From Lomentospora prolificans (Eukaryota; Ascomycota; Sordariomycetes; Microascales; Microascaceae), in the NCBI GenBank assembly GCA_029532625.1, contig JARFXM010000005.1:62001-126000 (forward strand): a stretch of 64,000 nt of DNA, given 5' to 3'. Positions within the stretch are counted from its first letter, which is position 1; every line of letters starts with the position of its first letter. A program made the position numbers and the translations under genes. Of this stretch, positions 23,340-36,648 are shown one piece after another. Below the pieces are notes generated by a model. The model searched no databases, was not told where the DNA came from, and worked only from the letters and a program-made list of their open reading frames with translations.

Positions 23340-24523
23340 TAGTAGAAATAATAGTATAAAATAGTAGGAAACTAAAATATAAGAAAAAGAAAATAATTCA
23401 CCTACTAGGGCTAAGAAATACTATTACTACTACTAAAAAAAGAGAACCCTCTATTATACTATAAGTCTACCTTATTATTAGTAATAAATAAGCTAACCTT
23501 ATAATTACTATTACTATTATTATTATTATCTATTATTTTATTTAACTCTATATACTCCTTAAGTACTTAGATATAATAAGCTAGTAAAGTAAAATTATAT
23601 ATAATTATATAATCTAATAAGTTAGGGGTAGTAATTATAATAACTAGTATAGGGGTAATAGGAATAGAAAAAGTAATAGGAATAAGACTACTATTAAGAG
23701 TAGTATAGGTAGAACTACTAATATATATAAGGTTAGTAGAAAGTATAAGGTATAGGGTAGAAGGGAAATATATAGAGGAAGGATATTATAAGTCTTAAAG
23801 GACTCTATACTCTATTAGGCCTAGATAGTATCCTAAAAGGTAGTATTAATATTTAGGATAGCCTTCTCTAGACTACTATATATACCCTATAGGCCTTACT
23901 AGTAGGATAGAATAATAAGGAGGGTAGGTATATAGTAATAGCTAGCTTAATAGTAAGATAAGTAAGTATAAGTACCCTTCTTACCCTAATTCTTATAGAA
24001 GGAAGTAAGTAAGATATAGTAGAGATAGGGCTTATAGTAGATAAGGGATATATCCTTAATAGTAGCTATCTATATATAATAGTATTTGCCCCTACTAACT
24101 ATTAGAACTAATATAGGAATAGGGGTTAATAAGCTAGTAGATAAGCTAGTTAGTATAGTAGTAGAGGTAGATTAATAAATAGGTAATACTATAGGATAGT
24201 AGTATATAGAGGTAGAGGTAGTATAAGTAGGGGTAATAGTAGTAGTAGAAGTAGTAGAAGATTAATATATTAATTAATATAATTACTTTTAATTAAGGGG
24301 GGAGCTATTACTACTTTTATTAGAGTTAAAAAGAGTAGGAGGTATCTTTATAAGTTAACTAAAGTATTAGTAGGCTACTATAGTAAAGAGGATAGTATAG
24401 AAGTAGGGAGGGAATACTAATAATAGATATTTTTTTTTTTTAGATATTAAGTAGGGAAGAAGGAATAAGAAGATAGATATAGGTAGGAGTAGCTAATAAT
24501 AATAGAGCTATACTACTCCTAAT
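23340..24523. other. extra 3' segment of Element 2 with opposite strand skew
   Basis: About 1.2 kb between the chromodomain and the polypurine tract. The plus strand here is rich in T and G (TAGTAG, GTAGAGG), unlike the A-rich pol region. The minus strand is A/C-rich and holds longer stop-poor frames (for example 23,900-24,250). It could be an antisense ORF, a captured sequence or decayed untranslated DNA. No domain was recognised. Confidence 0.4.
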
Positions 24524-24549
24524 AAAAAGGGAAGGAAGGAGGGGGGAGC
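24524..24549 (+). other. polypurine tract of Element 2
   Basis: An almost purely purine run (AAAAAGGGAAGGAAGGAGGG and on) directly precedes the 3' LTR at 24551, as expected for plus-strand priming. Confidence 0.7.
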
Positions 24550-24550
24550 T

Positions 24551-24985
24551 TATATAAGGGTCTTAACCTAGGAGGAAGGTATAGCTAAGAGCTAGACCTA
24601 GCTATATATAACTATACTAAGTACTAGCCTAGCTACTACCCTTAGCTAGGTAGTACTATATAAACTAGCATCCTAGTATAAGTAGTAGTACTAAATAGAT
24701 TAATAGATAGGTATAATTTAGTAACTCTAAGTGAACTAGTATACTAGTATAGTCTAGTAGGGCTAAACCCCTAAGAGTAGTAACTATACCCCTAAGAGTA
24801 ATAACTATACCCCTAAGAGCAGTAACTATATCCCTACTAGTAGTAACTACCTATATAGGGGTAGAACTCTATAAGAGGGATAGGTAGCTCTTATAAGACC
24901 CTTAACTTAGATCTTCCCTCCTTATTATTTAAGGTTCAATATACTATGGATTATTACTTGAGCCTTCTCTGATGAGACTGTAATA
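24551..24985 (+). repeat. 3' LTR of Element 2
   Basis: 435 bp. The outer third retains TG/CA (GTGAACTAG, CTATGGATTATTACTTGAGC), unlike the 5' copy. Confidence 0.85.
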
Positions 24986-25062
24986 ATATATATTTATAAT
25001 AATAAGGAAGGAAGGAAGTAGTAATAATATATAAAGGGATTCTTTTATCAAAGGCTAAGTTA

Positions 25063-25480
25063 TATCTAGCCTAGCTAGAACTAAGAACTAACTCTCTTTA
25101 ATCCCTAAATATTCTAAAACTATAGTAGAAGTTAGAAGAACTCTACTAAGGATATTCTAAAGTGAGAATAATAGATTAGTAAGTCCTAAGACCCTATCTC
25201 CTAGACTACTATTAGCTAAGATCTAGTACTTTAGACCCCTAGGGCTAATAATAAGTTGAAGATAGTCAAGAGATAATCTAGAGCTAGCTTAGGTCCTACT
25301 TAAATATAAGCTAGGATAGAAATATAAAAGGAAGTTAGTTAAAGAGCTTTAGAAGAAAGAGGGCTCTTTAAGCTAAAATCTCTAGATTATAATTCTATAA
25401 ACTTATAGTAAATACCCTCTAATCTAACTCTATAATACTTAGGACCCTCTTATTTAAGTATAATTATATTATATCCCTTA
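25063..25480 (+). repeat. LTR-like repeat family R, copy A
   Basis: Shares long stretches with copy B (for example AGAATAATAGATTAGTAAGTC and GGAAGTTAGTTAAAGAGC) and with the inverted copy C. Ends at TTATATCCCTTA in all three copies, allowing RIP changes. Confidence 0.7.
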
Positions 25481-27879
25481 TATAATAAAGCTTCTAAGCT
25501 AGAAAGAGATAATATATTTGTTATAGAAAGTAAGCTAGACTAGTAATAATAGTACAAGTAAGAGTAGAACTAATAAGAAGAAGTTAAATATCTACTATTC
25601 CTAGCTAGAAAATAAGAAAGAAAAGAGTAAAGTAAATAAATACCTTATATATAAAAATACCTCTTGATCTAAAAAGGCCTTATATTATTATTATTAATTA
25701 AAGGGATATAAATAATAAAGAAGGAATGGAGAGGATAATATAAAAAGAGATTATAAGAGATTATATCTTAAAAAAATAAAATAGTAAGTAGTTATAACCT
25801 ACCTTATACTTTAAGATAGATAATCAACCTAATAATCCTACTAACCTTTATTTTAAAGAACTAGTAAGTAATATACTTATAAATACTAATTAGATTTAAG
25901 AAGAATAGATTAAAAGTAGAGGTCTATTTTAATATAAAAATGAACTCTTTTTTTAATTAATAAAATGCAGTTTACTAAGAGTTTATTAAATACAGTATTT
26001 ATAACTAAAAATAAGTTATTTATAATAAAAAAATATAAAAGCTAATTTTAGTATTATAAAGGAAGTAAGTTTTAATTTCTATATCCTAGGAATAGTATAG
26101 GAAATAGAGGTTAATAACTATATAATTATAATAGTAGATATTATAAATAACTTACTTTAAAATTATTATTGAACAATAATTTCTCAATATAATTAAGAGT
26201 AATAATTAACTTATAAAATAAAACTATTGAATTTTAAACATATTGAAGAATAAAAGTAGACTTAAAATAATTAAAAAAGAAAAAAAAGACTAAGAAGACA
26301 ATAGTAGTAGCTTATATTATAAAGGTTCTATCTAGATTTAAAATAGTACTGTTTTTCTAGTTTATTCTATCTAGGTTTAAAATAGTAATGCTTTTCTAGT
26401 TTATTAACCTTCTTAAACTAGTAAAAGTAGGAAAAGTTAGATAATAAAAAGAGAAGAATATTAAATAAAAGTAAACCTACTATTTCTAATTGATATATAA
26501 TAATATCTATAATGCTGAAATATTATAGTCTACTTTTAAAATAGAATAGCTTATAATTTGATATATAATAAGTAATAAGAAAATATAGTAAAAGATTAAA
26601 AATAATAATAGAAAGTAATCTAGAAGAGTAAATACTAATCTAAAGTTTATAGTAAAGATATTTATACTTATAAAAAAATATAATTATCTATAAAAATTAA
26701 GAGATTATATTTATAATAAAAGAAAATAAGATAAAGATTAACCTTATTAATAATTAGTAAAACTAAAAATAAAATATATACTAATACTTAGTAGTAAGTA
26801 ATAAAAAACTAATTTTAAATAAAATGTATACTTTTTTTACTATATAAAGAAGATAGAATAGATAAAGTAACTAGTATTAATTACTTAGCATTTATTATAT
26901 GTTAATCTATAAATATAAAGAAATATAATAAGAAAGTAATTATTAACTTATAACTACTAAGTAAGTAGGTAATACTAGATATTTACCTACTATTAAGCTA
27001 GGAAGATATTATAGAAATATTAGATAGGAAGTAAGTATTTGCTAGCCTAAATATTTAAAAATATTCTTTTATTAGATTCTTATCTATTATAAATACTAAG
27101 GCTATATAGTAATAATTAGTCCCTAAAGATTAGAATAGTTAAATATAGTATTAATAAGTTTTAAGAATTTACTAGTACTTAAATAATATATAGATTACTT
27201 ATTCTTTAAGTACTATTAATAATATTAAATTTTTTATTATATAGAGGAAGGGTATTTATATTATATAGAAATAGTAATATAAATGATAACTAAGAATTAT
27301 CTATATATTTTAATAGATAAATCCTTTTTAAGTTTCCTTAGTATTACTTTCCTTAATTATAAACTTAATAGTAATAATAAATAGAAAACTAGTAATTATA
27401 TCTTAGGATTTAAGTAGATAATATATTTAGCATCTTAATAATTTAGAAAGATTAGAATAATATTAGTATAATAATATTTATTTATATAGTAATATTTATT
27501 TATATAATAATCTTATAATTCAATATATAAATCATACTATTATAGAAATAGAAGATTATAAAGTTAAAAAAAAGGTAAAAGATAGTTAAGAAATAATAGT
27601 TAGAAAAAATAGTAAATAATAGGGAAAGAAGAGAATAAGTAAACATAGATTTACTTTAATACTAAAAGAATAAAAAGTATTTATAGATTTATAATACTTT
27701 TTCTATAAGTAAATACTATTATATAGATCTAGAATAGATATCATTTTCAAAAGTAAATACTAGTAGAGTTACTTTTAGTATATATATATTATAGTTATAT
27801 AGTAAAGAATAAAATAGTTAATCTATTCTAGGAAAAGATATTATAATAAAGGTGTATAATTACTATACTTTCTATCTTT

Positions 27880-28150
27880 TATATAATTAAATATAAAAAA
27901 GAAATATAACTTAATAGAAGTAGAGTTAGTAGTAGTTATTTGGATAATAAAGAATTTATAAAAGATACAGTAAATAGATCTTTAATAGTACTTTTTATAA
28001 ATTATTTATCATTAAAAAAGATTATTAAATATATTTTGCTAAAAATAATATACTTTAATAAAATTAATATAAAATTAATAATATAATAAACTAATTATCA
28101 TAATTTAATCTTAAAGCTTTCTATATATTTAGATTATTAAATATAATTCT
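27880..28150 (+). pseudogene. RNase H-like relic inside Element 3
   Basis: EVELVVVIWIIKNL followed by LFINYLSLKKIIKYILL and NKINIKL resembles the AELE-AA-VWA-RK...YTDHSA...STDKLNLRL pattern of fungal gypsy RNase H. Stops are frequent and the match is partial. Confidence 0.4.
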
Positions 28151-31100
28151 AGATATACTTTTATAATTACTAATTATACTTATAAAGAATACCAGACTAA
28201 ACTATAATTAATTTATTAAGCTGAATAATATAAAGTTAAATATATAAGATTAGGCTATTCTAGGAAAGTAAGAGCTTTTTTCAAAATTAATACTAAAAGT
28301 AATTATAAACTATACATATTATACCTAGTAATATAAATTATTTTTATAATAATATATAATAGCTATTAATATATGAAAAGTAAAAAATATTATATAATCT
28401 ATAAAACTTTTATACCTATTAAAAAGTCAATAAAATTAAAAAGTATTATAATTATTGCCTAGTAAATTTAAAGGATAAATAATAATTATATAATAAAATA
28501 AAAAGAATTAAGATAATATTAGCCTTATACTATATAATTATAATAAATTTTATTATAAATATATTTATTATTCTAATAGAAAGTATATTTTAGGTAATAC
28601 GCAGCTATTAAATACTAAATAACTTAATAATAGTTGTTTAGATTTTTAGTAAAAAGATATTACACTACTAACATTAAGATACTAATTATATTATATTAGT
28701 AATAATAGTATTATAAATAACATTATATTATAATTAAGGACTATTAGTATATATTATTAGTAAGTAAAAATCTAAAGTTTATTTTAGAAATCTAGATAAA
28801 ATTTTATAAATATTATAAACTAGTTAGCTAATAATAATAGTTTACCATTTATAAACTAATAGAATATCTAAAAAAGAGACTTAAATACTTAAGATTATAA
28901 TTTATTATTATATAGTAAACTATCTAAAAGGAAACTAGATTAATTTCTTATTAATATTATAATATAACTTTAATAATATATTCTTATCTTTTATTAGATC
29001 AAACCCTAATATACTAACTTTTAATTTTAGGTTAAGGAACATCTTAATAGGTATTATTAATATAATAGAAGTAAGAAAAGTAGTAATAAAACTTATACTA
29101 GATTTAATCTCGTAAGTAAATAGTAAAAGAATAGAAGTATTAATTATAATTGTAAATATACTATTAAAATAAAAGTATAGTAAGTACTATTAGCTAATAA
29201 TATTCTAGAGTAGAGATATTATTTACTTATAATTATATATTAGTTATAACTTACTAAATAAACTAAATAAAAAGTAGTTACTAAGTTAATTAGGGCTTCT
29301 TAAGATTATTAGAATAGTACGAAGGTATATAAGCTTACTATTAAATTAAACTTCCTAAAGAACTAGAAGACTTACTTAGTAATCTTGATTATATCTATCT
29401 TTAAGCCCTTATAAAGAAATAGTCCCTAATGAAAATATATAGAACCCTTAAATTTAATCTAAGTTAATAATAAAAAAGAATTTAAAGATAAATAGATTAT
29501 TAGCTATTATAATAATTAAATAGATATAAGTCTTTAACCTATTAAGTAAAATAGGATCTAAAAGATAATTTTTAGGAGAGAGAAGAAAATATAATAGAAA
29601 ATTTAAGTAATTAATAATTATAAAAAAGTAAAAGTAAAAGTAAGAATAAGGAAAAATAGATAATTAAAAAAAATTACTAAGTATAAAGAAGATATAGAAT
29701 AGATTTTCTTTATAAATTAGTATTTTATTTAGTTAATTTATAGTATTTATATTATTAAATATCTAATATAAATTATAAAAAGAGAAAGGCTAGTAAATAC
29801 TAGTAGAAGAAGTAGAGGTAAGTATTTATAAAAAAAGATATTAAGTTGGTAAGTATTAAAAGTAAGAAGTTAAAAGAGGGAGTAATCCTTAAATACTGGT
29901 AAGAGTTAACAAATAAAATAGTAATTAGGTTAAATGATATAAAAAGGGATATAATACATAATAATAAAGAAGATGTTATAATAATGTATAAGTAAATAAA
30001 AAGAAGGTATAAAAGCAATAGGATTCTACTAATAGTAATAAAAAGTAGTAGTAGTTTAATAAAAAAAGCTATAATTACTATCAAATAATAGAAAAGAAGG
30101 AATAAAGGATTATAAGTTTTTTTTTAAAAAGAAAGAGAATAAATATAGTAGTAGATTAAAAATCTAAAGGGATATAATTACTATTAGGTTAGTACTAAAT
30201 ATTTAAATAACTAAAAATACTAGCTATCTCTCTCTTATAAATCTTTCCTAGATATTATAGCTATCCTCCTAATACTACCCCTAATGATTATAATATGAGT
30301 TTAGATAGTAACTACTAACCTTAGAGTTATAACTAAACCCTAAAAAGTAAAATAAATAATTATATTATAAGCTATAACGTATAGTAATAGATATAATAAT
30401 AGAGGTTATTAGGGAAAAGATAGAAATTACTAACTAAAATATAGCTTAAGAATAAATTAGTAAGTAATTTCTAGAAAAAGATAAGTAAAAGGAAGTAATA
30501 GTAATAGTATAGGATTTCTATAAAGAATAAAAAGAAAGCTATAGCTAGGTAAAGTACCCTATAATATAATAGTAAAGGACTATATTAAAGAGTATATTAA
30601 ATATAAAGTAGTTAAGTACTACTTATAAACTACTTACTTATTTATTAGTAATTAGTTTATAAGTTTACTATATTAATAATAAATCCTAAAAGTAATAATA
30701 AAAGTATTAAAAAGGATTAGAGTATAAGAGCTTATAACTTACCTTATAGAATAGGATAATAACCTAGTCTATTAAATACTAGTAAAGTAAATACTATTAC
30801 TATTAGTACCCCCTTCTTTATTAAAGAAGAAGTGAATATAGACTCCCTTATAAAAGAAGGAGGGAATATATAAGATAAGTATAATAGGTTTAAAGTAAGT
30901 AATAATATAATAGCTAAGGATAATAAAAGTAGTAGTAATAATTTAGTAGATATTACTAGGGATAATAATAATATCCCTTATACTAATAACTCTATAGAAT
31001 AACTAGAATAATCTCCTTAGTACTAAAATTACTAATACTATTAATAATAATAAGCTATTGAATAAGACTAAGGATTAAGTAAGCCTATAATAGCTCTAGA

Positions 31101-31774
31101 TTAAATAATTAGTAATAGAAGTAGTTACCTTCTAGTAAGAGGTATAAAAATAGGAGGATAAAATTAAAAAGCTATATAGGATAGTTAGCTAGTTAGTAGC
31201 TACTAGTAAAGAGAAAAAAGAAAGTATAAAGGAGAAGGTATATTAATTACGAATAAAAATTAAAAAAAAACACTAAAATTATGAATTTCTAAATATTAGA
31301 CCCTAAGTAAGTATATATTAGCTAAACCCTACCGTATATATTCTTATTTCCCTATAATACTATAACTAAAAATAAAATAGTAAACTAGTATTTCCTACCC
31401 TTTAGGTTCCTAGCTTTAATAGTAAAGTACTAATAGGGTTATTAGCTTTTCCTTACTAGCTAAAGGTTTATATAAGTAAGTATATATATACCCAAGTAGA
31501 AGTTTAGTAGTAAGTAAGTAATACGAGAGGTTAAATATAAGGAATATATCAAGGGAATAAGGAACTATAACCTAGATAGAAAGAATAAGACTATTTTACT
31601 ATTATAAGAGACTACTTATTCATATACTAATAGATTATATAAAAGTAAACTTATATAAAAATAATAATTATAATAATTCTATTAATAGTATTATAGACTC
31701 TTTACTAACTTACTTATTAGTAGCCTAGTAGTTAGTCAGTAAATAGTATAGGATAGCTATAATAGTTTATATCT

Positions 31775-31913
31775 ACTCCTAGGGGTCTAGTATTACTTAG
31801 AAGTAGGTCATAATAATATACCAGTTAGAGTACTATACCTCCCTAATCTACTTAGTTATATGAACTTAGGTCTGGCTTCTGGCCAGACCTTCTTTTAGGT
31901 CAAGACCCTTATA
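31775..31913 (-). repeat. LTR fragment, family L (copy L1)
   Basis: Reverse complement starts TATAAGGGTCTTGACC and matches the first ~140 bp of copies at 36,975 (minus) and 43,926 (plus). It breaks off inside the LTR near CTACTCCTAGGGG. It abuts repeat R copy B with no spacer. Confidence 0.65.
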
Positions 31914-32322
31914 CTAGGCTAGGACTAAGAACTAACTCTTTTTAATCCCTAAATACTTTATAACTATAATAGGCGTTAGTAGAGTTCTACCACTGATACT
32001 CTAAAATGATAATAATAGATTAGTAAGTCCCAAGATCTTATCTCTTAGACTACTACTAGCTAATATCTAATACTTTAGATCCTTAGAGTTAAAGATAGTT
32101 CTAAGATAAACTAGAGATAGTCTAGAGATAACTTAGATCCTACTTAAGAAAGCTACGATAGAAATATAAAAGGAAGTTAGTTAAAGAGCTTTAGAAGCAA
32201 AAGAAGGCTTTTTAAGCCAAAATCTTTACTTATAATTCTATAACTTATAATGAATATTTTCTCCTCTAATTATATAATACTTATAACTTTCTAGCTTAAG
32301 TGTGACTATGTTATATCCCTTA
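31914..32322 (+). repeat. LTR-like repeat family R, copy B
   Basis: Direct copy of 25063-25480, less RIPed near its right end (AAGTGTGACTATG). It serves as the right-hand repeat of Element 3. Confidence 0.7.
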
Positions 32323-32518
32323 TGGAAGATAGTAATTAGGAACTAAATATATCTTATCCCTATTTTATATCTAGTTTACTATTATATCATACCTTTTTCC
32401 TTTAATATCAATAACCTACTTTTATATACTAGTTACTTTTTAACTTATTAGTTAAACTATTAATAATAATATGTCTAACTATAATAATAACTCTTTTAAA
32501 ATTATTATCCTAGAATAT

Positions 32519-32945
32519 TAGGGATATAATATAGTTATACTTGAGTAATAAGGTCCTACGTATTATAGAGTTAGATTAGAGAGTATTTACTATAAGTTTA
32601 TAGAATTCTAAATAGAGACTTTAGCTTAAAGACCTCTTTTTTATTTTTAAGGCTTTTTAACTAACTTCTTTTTATATTTCTATTCCTAATCTCTATTTAA
32701 ATAGGATCTAAGCTATCTCTATACTACTAAATTACCTCTAAACTATCTTAGAACTATCTCTAATTTCAGGAGTTTAAAGTATAAGATCTTAGCTAGTAGT
32801 AATTTGAAAGATAAAAACTTAGGGCTTACTAATCTATTATTCTTATTTTAAAGTACTCTTAGTAGAACTTTTCTAACTTTTACTATAATTATAAAGTATT
32901 TAGAGATTATAAAATGTTACCTCTTAGTTTTAGCCTAACTAGATA
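32519..32945 (-). repeat. LTR-like repeat family R, copy C (inverted)
   Basis: The reverse complement aligns along its length to copy A (shared AATAATAGATTAGTAAG, AGAAGTTAGTTAAA and TCTAATCTAACTCTATAATAC). With copy B it forms an inverted pair around a 196-bp spacer. Confidence 0.7.
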
Positions 32946-34829
32946 ATATCTAACTTCTACTTTTAGATTTTCTTTATTTTCTTTATTTTTTAAATTATTA
33001 GCTTTATAATTTTTCTATTTTCTTTAGAAAGGTTTTAGTATTATTTATAATTCTAATAATATAGCTACTTATACTGATACTAATATAATTTATTAAATTT
33101 TTACTTATAATGAAAGTTTAATTAATATTAAATTTAAATTAAGTAAAGTTAGTTTATGAGACTTAGTTTAGAATCTTATTTGTATTATACTCTCTTATCT
33201 ATTTAAAGTTACTTCTCTTTTATATAAATAGTACTAAGGGGTTCTCTTATAAACTTTATTTAATATCAAATTTTTATTATTTTATAATCTATTAATTTCT
33301 ATTCTATTTAAATATAACTAATTAAACGTAATAAATTCCCTTTACGTTTTCAAATTTAATTTAATAGTATATCTACTATTCTATAGAGATTATCTATACT
33401 TAAGTCTTAGAGAAGACTACTAGTAATATTATACTTGATATTTTAGTTAAGTTTTAATATTTATTATATCTTTTACATAAGATCTTAAAAACTACTTTTA
33501 TATATTAATACTAAAAGCAGGCTTAATAAAGTTCTTACTTATAAAAAGCAATATTCTCTATATCTTCTAATTATAACTATTATCCTCTTCTAAGTTATAA
33601 GTATTATTACCTTTCTATAACTATTTTAAAATTAATATCTTAATTTTTAAAGTCTTACGATTTATTAAAATATAATTATTATATTTATACTACTTCTAAT
33701 TATTAACTTATTAAGTAAAAAGTTTATTTAGTTTATTTAAAATATTTAGGTTTGTTAATATAAATAATAAAAGGTATTTACTTATTAAGAATATAAACTA
33801 TAAACTTTAGTAGGTTCTAAAAAGTTAGGCTCATTCTATTTCATCTTTATCTATACATAATACTCTTTTTAATTAAGATATAATTTTACTTAGTAAAAGC
33901 TTTAATAAAGTAATAGATAGGAAGTTTTTTATAGGAGCTTCTTATAGGTTATATAAGCTTATTATATATAAGGATAATCAAGGTATTTAGAAGGTAGTCT
34001 AAACCCTTCTCTAAATAAGCCTTATAACTAAAACTTATCTCTTTATTTAGAGAATTTTATTAACTAGTTAAACTTCTAGTAAGTTTTCTTAAATTTTAAT
34101 TCAAAAAGTAGAATTAAGGTTATAAATAAAATATTATATATAATTTACTAATTAATACTTTTATTAGAAAGTTTGGTATTCTAACTATGTTACCCAAAAA
34201 GGTTTTAATAAATTATTCTTTTCTTTTAGCTCTCTTTTAGTAATATATAGTAATAGTTTACTATATATCATCTAAATTTTCTACTAGTTCTTAACTATTC
34301 TATTTAACTAGAAATACTACTACTTATTCTACTAGATAGAACTTAACTCTACTTTTTTTCATTTCCTAATAATTTCTTTAATTTCTTATACTTTAAGTTA
34401 ATCTTCTAGATCTAAAAGAGATTAAGAGGTATTTTTACTTCTTAATCTTTTTATAGTTTCTAGGAAGTTTATTTGGAGAATAAAGTATATCTATAATACT
34501 TATAAGGAGACTAACTTAATAAGGATTCTATCCTATATATTTAAGGACTTTAGTATAAATAAAAGCTAGTATTACTTTCTTTTGTCATTTAAAAAAGAAG
34601 TTCTAAGTAGTTAATAAACTAATTATCCTATTTTGAAGATAATATCTATCTTATATTTATTATAATATTTCTTCTATATTTTAATTATAGTTACCTAGTA
34701 TTCTACTATTTTTAAACTTTATAAAATTAATCTATTTTTAGATACCTTTAATTTAGAATTACTTTAGATAAATTATTAGTTCTATAAACTAGAAATAATA
34801 TTTATATAAAGTTTTAAATAAGGATATCC

Positions 34830-35000
34830 TAGTATTTTAGTTAAATAAACTATTATAAGTAAACTCTACTTGCTTTAAAATTTAATCTGAAGTAGTTTTA
34901 TTAATATATCCTCTTTAAAAATAAATTATTAATTTTTGATTTATTCTTTTTACTTATTTATTTATGTAAAAATATTATATAATAATTGATATTAAATCTC
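34830..35000 (-). pseudogene. integrase relic of the minus-strand element
   Basis: The minus strand reads INQKLIIYF, then GYINKTTSD, then VEFTYNS, matching the V-N-Q-x-LE-YLR...L-P-AEFAYNS portion of Ty3/gypsy integrase after the DDE core. The catalytic residues themselves could not be placed. Confidence 0.5.
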
Positions 35001-36239
35001 TTTTATTTTATGAAGTTCTATTTAGAATTAGCTAGTAAATAATGTTCTTTGATTATTTATAATACTAATAAACATACTAAATAATATTTAATTACTTTGT
35101 CATAATTTAAGCCAAGTCTAATACTTAGTTCTTAATTATTGGAATATATCTAGTGATGTTAATAAAAGGATATATTATTATTAGAATAATATCTACTAAT
35201 TCTTTATTCTAAAATAACTTTTTAAAAGTTTTATAGTAAAATTAAAACTAATTTCTGGAAAGGATATTTAGATTAAAATACATAATTATTTCATAAGCTT
35301 TATAGTAAAGGATTTTTTGTTAGTATTATATATATATATATTCTAGCATAATTATAAATATTTATTTCTGGACTGTTTTAATGGAATTTATACTTCAGTA
35401 ATTCTATTATATAATTTCTTCTTAAATATACTTCTAAGTTATAATATTTCTTAATAAGTTCTACTTATAGAGCTTTTTAGTTAAATATAATAGTTTTTCT
35501 TTTTTAAAATAATAATCCTTATTCTTTATAGTATAAAACTTTCTCCCTAAGTATTCCTAGAATATATTATCTAATCTCTCAATAATATGAATCTATTTTT
35601 ATAATATTTAGGATTTACTAGTAAACATATTAATTCTATTTAATTTTGAACCTTTTTCTAGTTTTATAATTTCTTTAGGCTTTTTTTATTAATTCTTGGA
35701 AGAGGTTAAACTTAATTAAGGTTTTACTAAGATTAACTAATTATCTTATTAATAAGATCTTCTTATTATTAGATTTATTAAATATAAATATTTTCTAAAA
35801 TAACTTTTACTTTTTTCTTTAGGTTATGATTTAAACTCCAACTTTATTTTCTTATATTTAAATTTTTATTTTATTTTTAAGACTTCTTTTTTTAAAAAAC
35901 AGTAATTCTTCTTCTTTACTTCTAAATAAAAGATTATATTTAAATAAAGAATAAGCTTCTAAGTTAATAGGATCTATAACTTTATAATTAACTTTTAAAT
36001 ATTATTCTAATAATTAGGAATCTCTTTTATGTAGCTTAGATATTTAAATAAAAGGTTAATAAGATTTATCTTCCCTAGTTAATAATTAATATAAAGATCA
36101 AATACTAATAAATTAAAAAGTTATCTTGTAATCCTCCCTTTGAATCCTAAACCAAAATATTTATAATCTTTATAATTAGTAAAAAATTAGTAAAAATTCT
36201 TTTTTATTAAGATAATAATACTAATATTTTAAGTTTTTT

Positions 36240-36620
36240 ATAATAATAAAGAGTTTTTATTAACTTATAACCTATTCTCTTTTATCTTTATAAACTTCCT
36301 AAACTAAAAAACTATAGGGTATTACTATCCTTCTATTTTCTAAAATAAGATATTAAAGACTATATAAATAAAAATATTTAATTTTCTTTTTATAATCTTC
36401 TTTAATTATCTTAATAAATAAAGATAAAAGCTTTTAGATTTTTTCAAATTTAATAAAAATACTTATAGCTTTTACTATCTAAAGGAATTTCTTTTCTTAA
36501 CTTTATTCTTTTTATCCTTTAATAAAGAGGTAGTAAAAAATATAAGTATCAAAATTTTACAAATGAACTTTCAATATAAATTAATAAATCCTAAGAAAAT
36601 TTAGATACCTTGGTATCAAT
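36240..36620 (-). pseudogene. RT C-terminus and RNase H relic of the minus-strand element
   Basis: The minus strand reads LGFINLY-KFI, SLLKDKKNKVKKRN, KIEG, and FRKFIKIKENRL-VNKNSLL. This is the order FLGF-N-YR-FI ... LLK ... FFSRKL--AE-NYEV-DKELLA found at the RT/RNase H junction. The frame is cut upstream by LTR copy L2 at 36,649. Confidence 0.55.
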
Positions 36621-36648
36621 ATCGTTTTGTTACTTTTATATAACTTAT

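Larger units (their letters stand above)
17847..24985 (+). mobile_element. Element 2: RIP-degraded Ty3/gypsy chromovirus-like element, full length
   Basis: A 7,139-bp LTR element with 435-bp LTRs starting TATATAAGGG (ancestrally TGTA...). Gag, protease, RT, RNase H, integrase and a chromodomain-like segment follow in the Ty3/gypsy order. A further 1.2 kb lies between the chromodomain and the polypurine tract. No convincing target duplication is visible (AGATA against ATATA). All frames are closed by RIP stops. The first ~45 bp of the LTR resemble the LTR family at 31.9, 36.97 and 43.93 kb, so these elements are related. Confidence 0.85.
25063..32322 (+). mobile_element. Element 3: probable RIP-degraded gypsy element between direct repeats
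   Basis: Two direct ~415-bp repeats (25063-25480 and 31914-32322) lie 6.85 kb apart, the right size for LTRs around a gypsy interior. An RNase H-like stretch near 27,890-28,080 on the plus strand (ELVVVIWIIKNL...LFINYLSLKKI) fits that reading. RT, gag and integrase could not be read with confidence, and an LTR fragment of another family lies against the right-hand repeat. The plus strand is A-rich throughout, as in Elements 1 and 2. Element identity is inference from repeats and one domain. Confidence 0.45.
32519..36648 (-). mobile_element. truncated gypsy element on the minus strand
   Basis: The left end is an inverted copy of repeat R (32519-32945), acting as its 3' LTR. Reading leftwards from 36,620 on the minus strand: an RT end and RNase H (LGFINLY-KFI near 36,600; SLLKDKKNK; ENRL near 36,260), then integrase (INQKLIIYF and VEFTYNS near 34,955-34,850). 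The plus strand is correspondingly T-rich. The 5' part, with most of RT and gag, is missing: the sequence stops at LTR copy L2. It is a tail-to-tail neighbour of Element 3. Confidence 0.5.

Noticed and set aside
17842..24990. Target-site duplication for Element 2
   Set aside because: Flanks AGATA and ATATA differ by a transversion, which RIP would not explain.
29800..30084. 94-codon Ile/Leu-rich minus-strand ORF
   Set aside because: Low-complexity hydrophobic peptide expected from AT-rich DNA; the surrounding element is read on plus.
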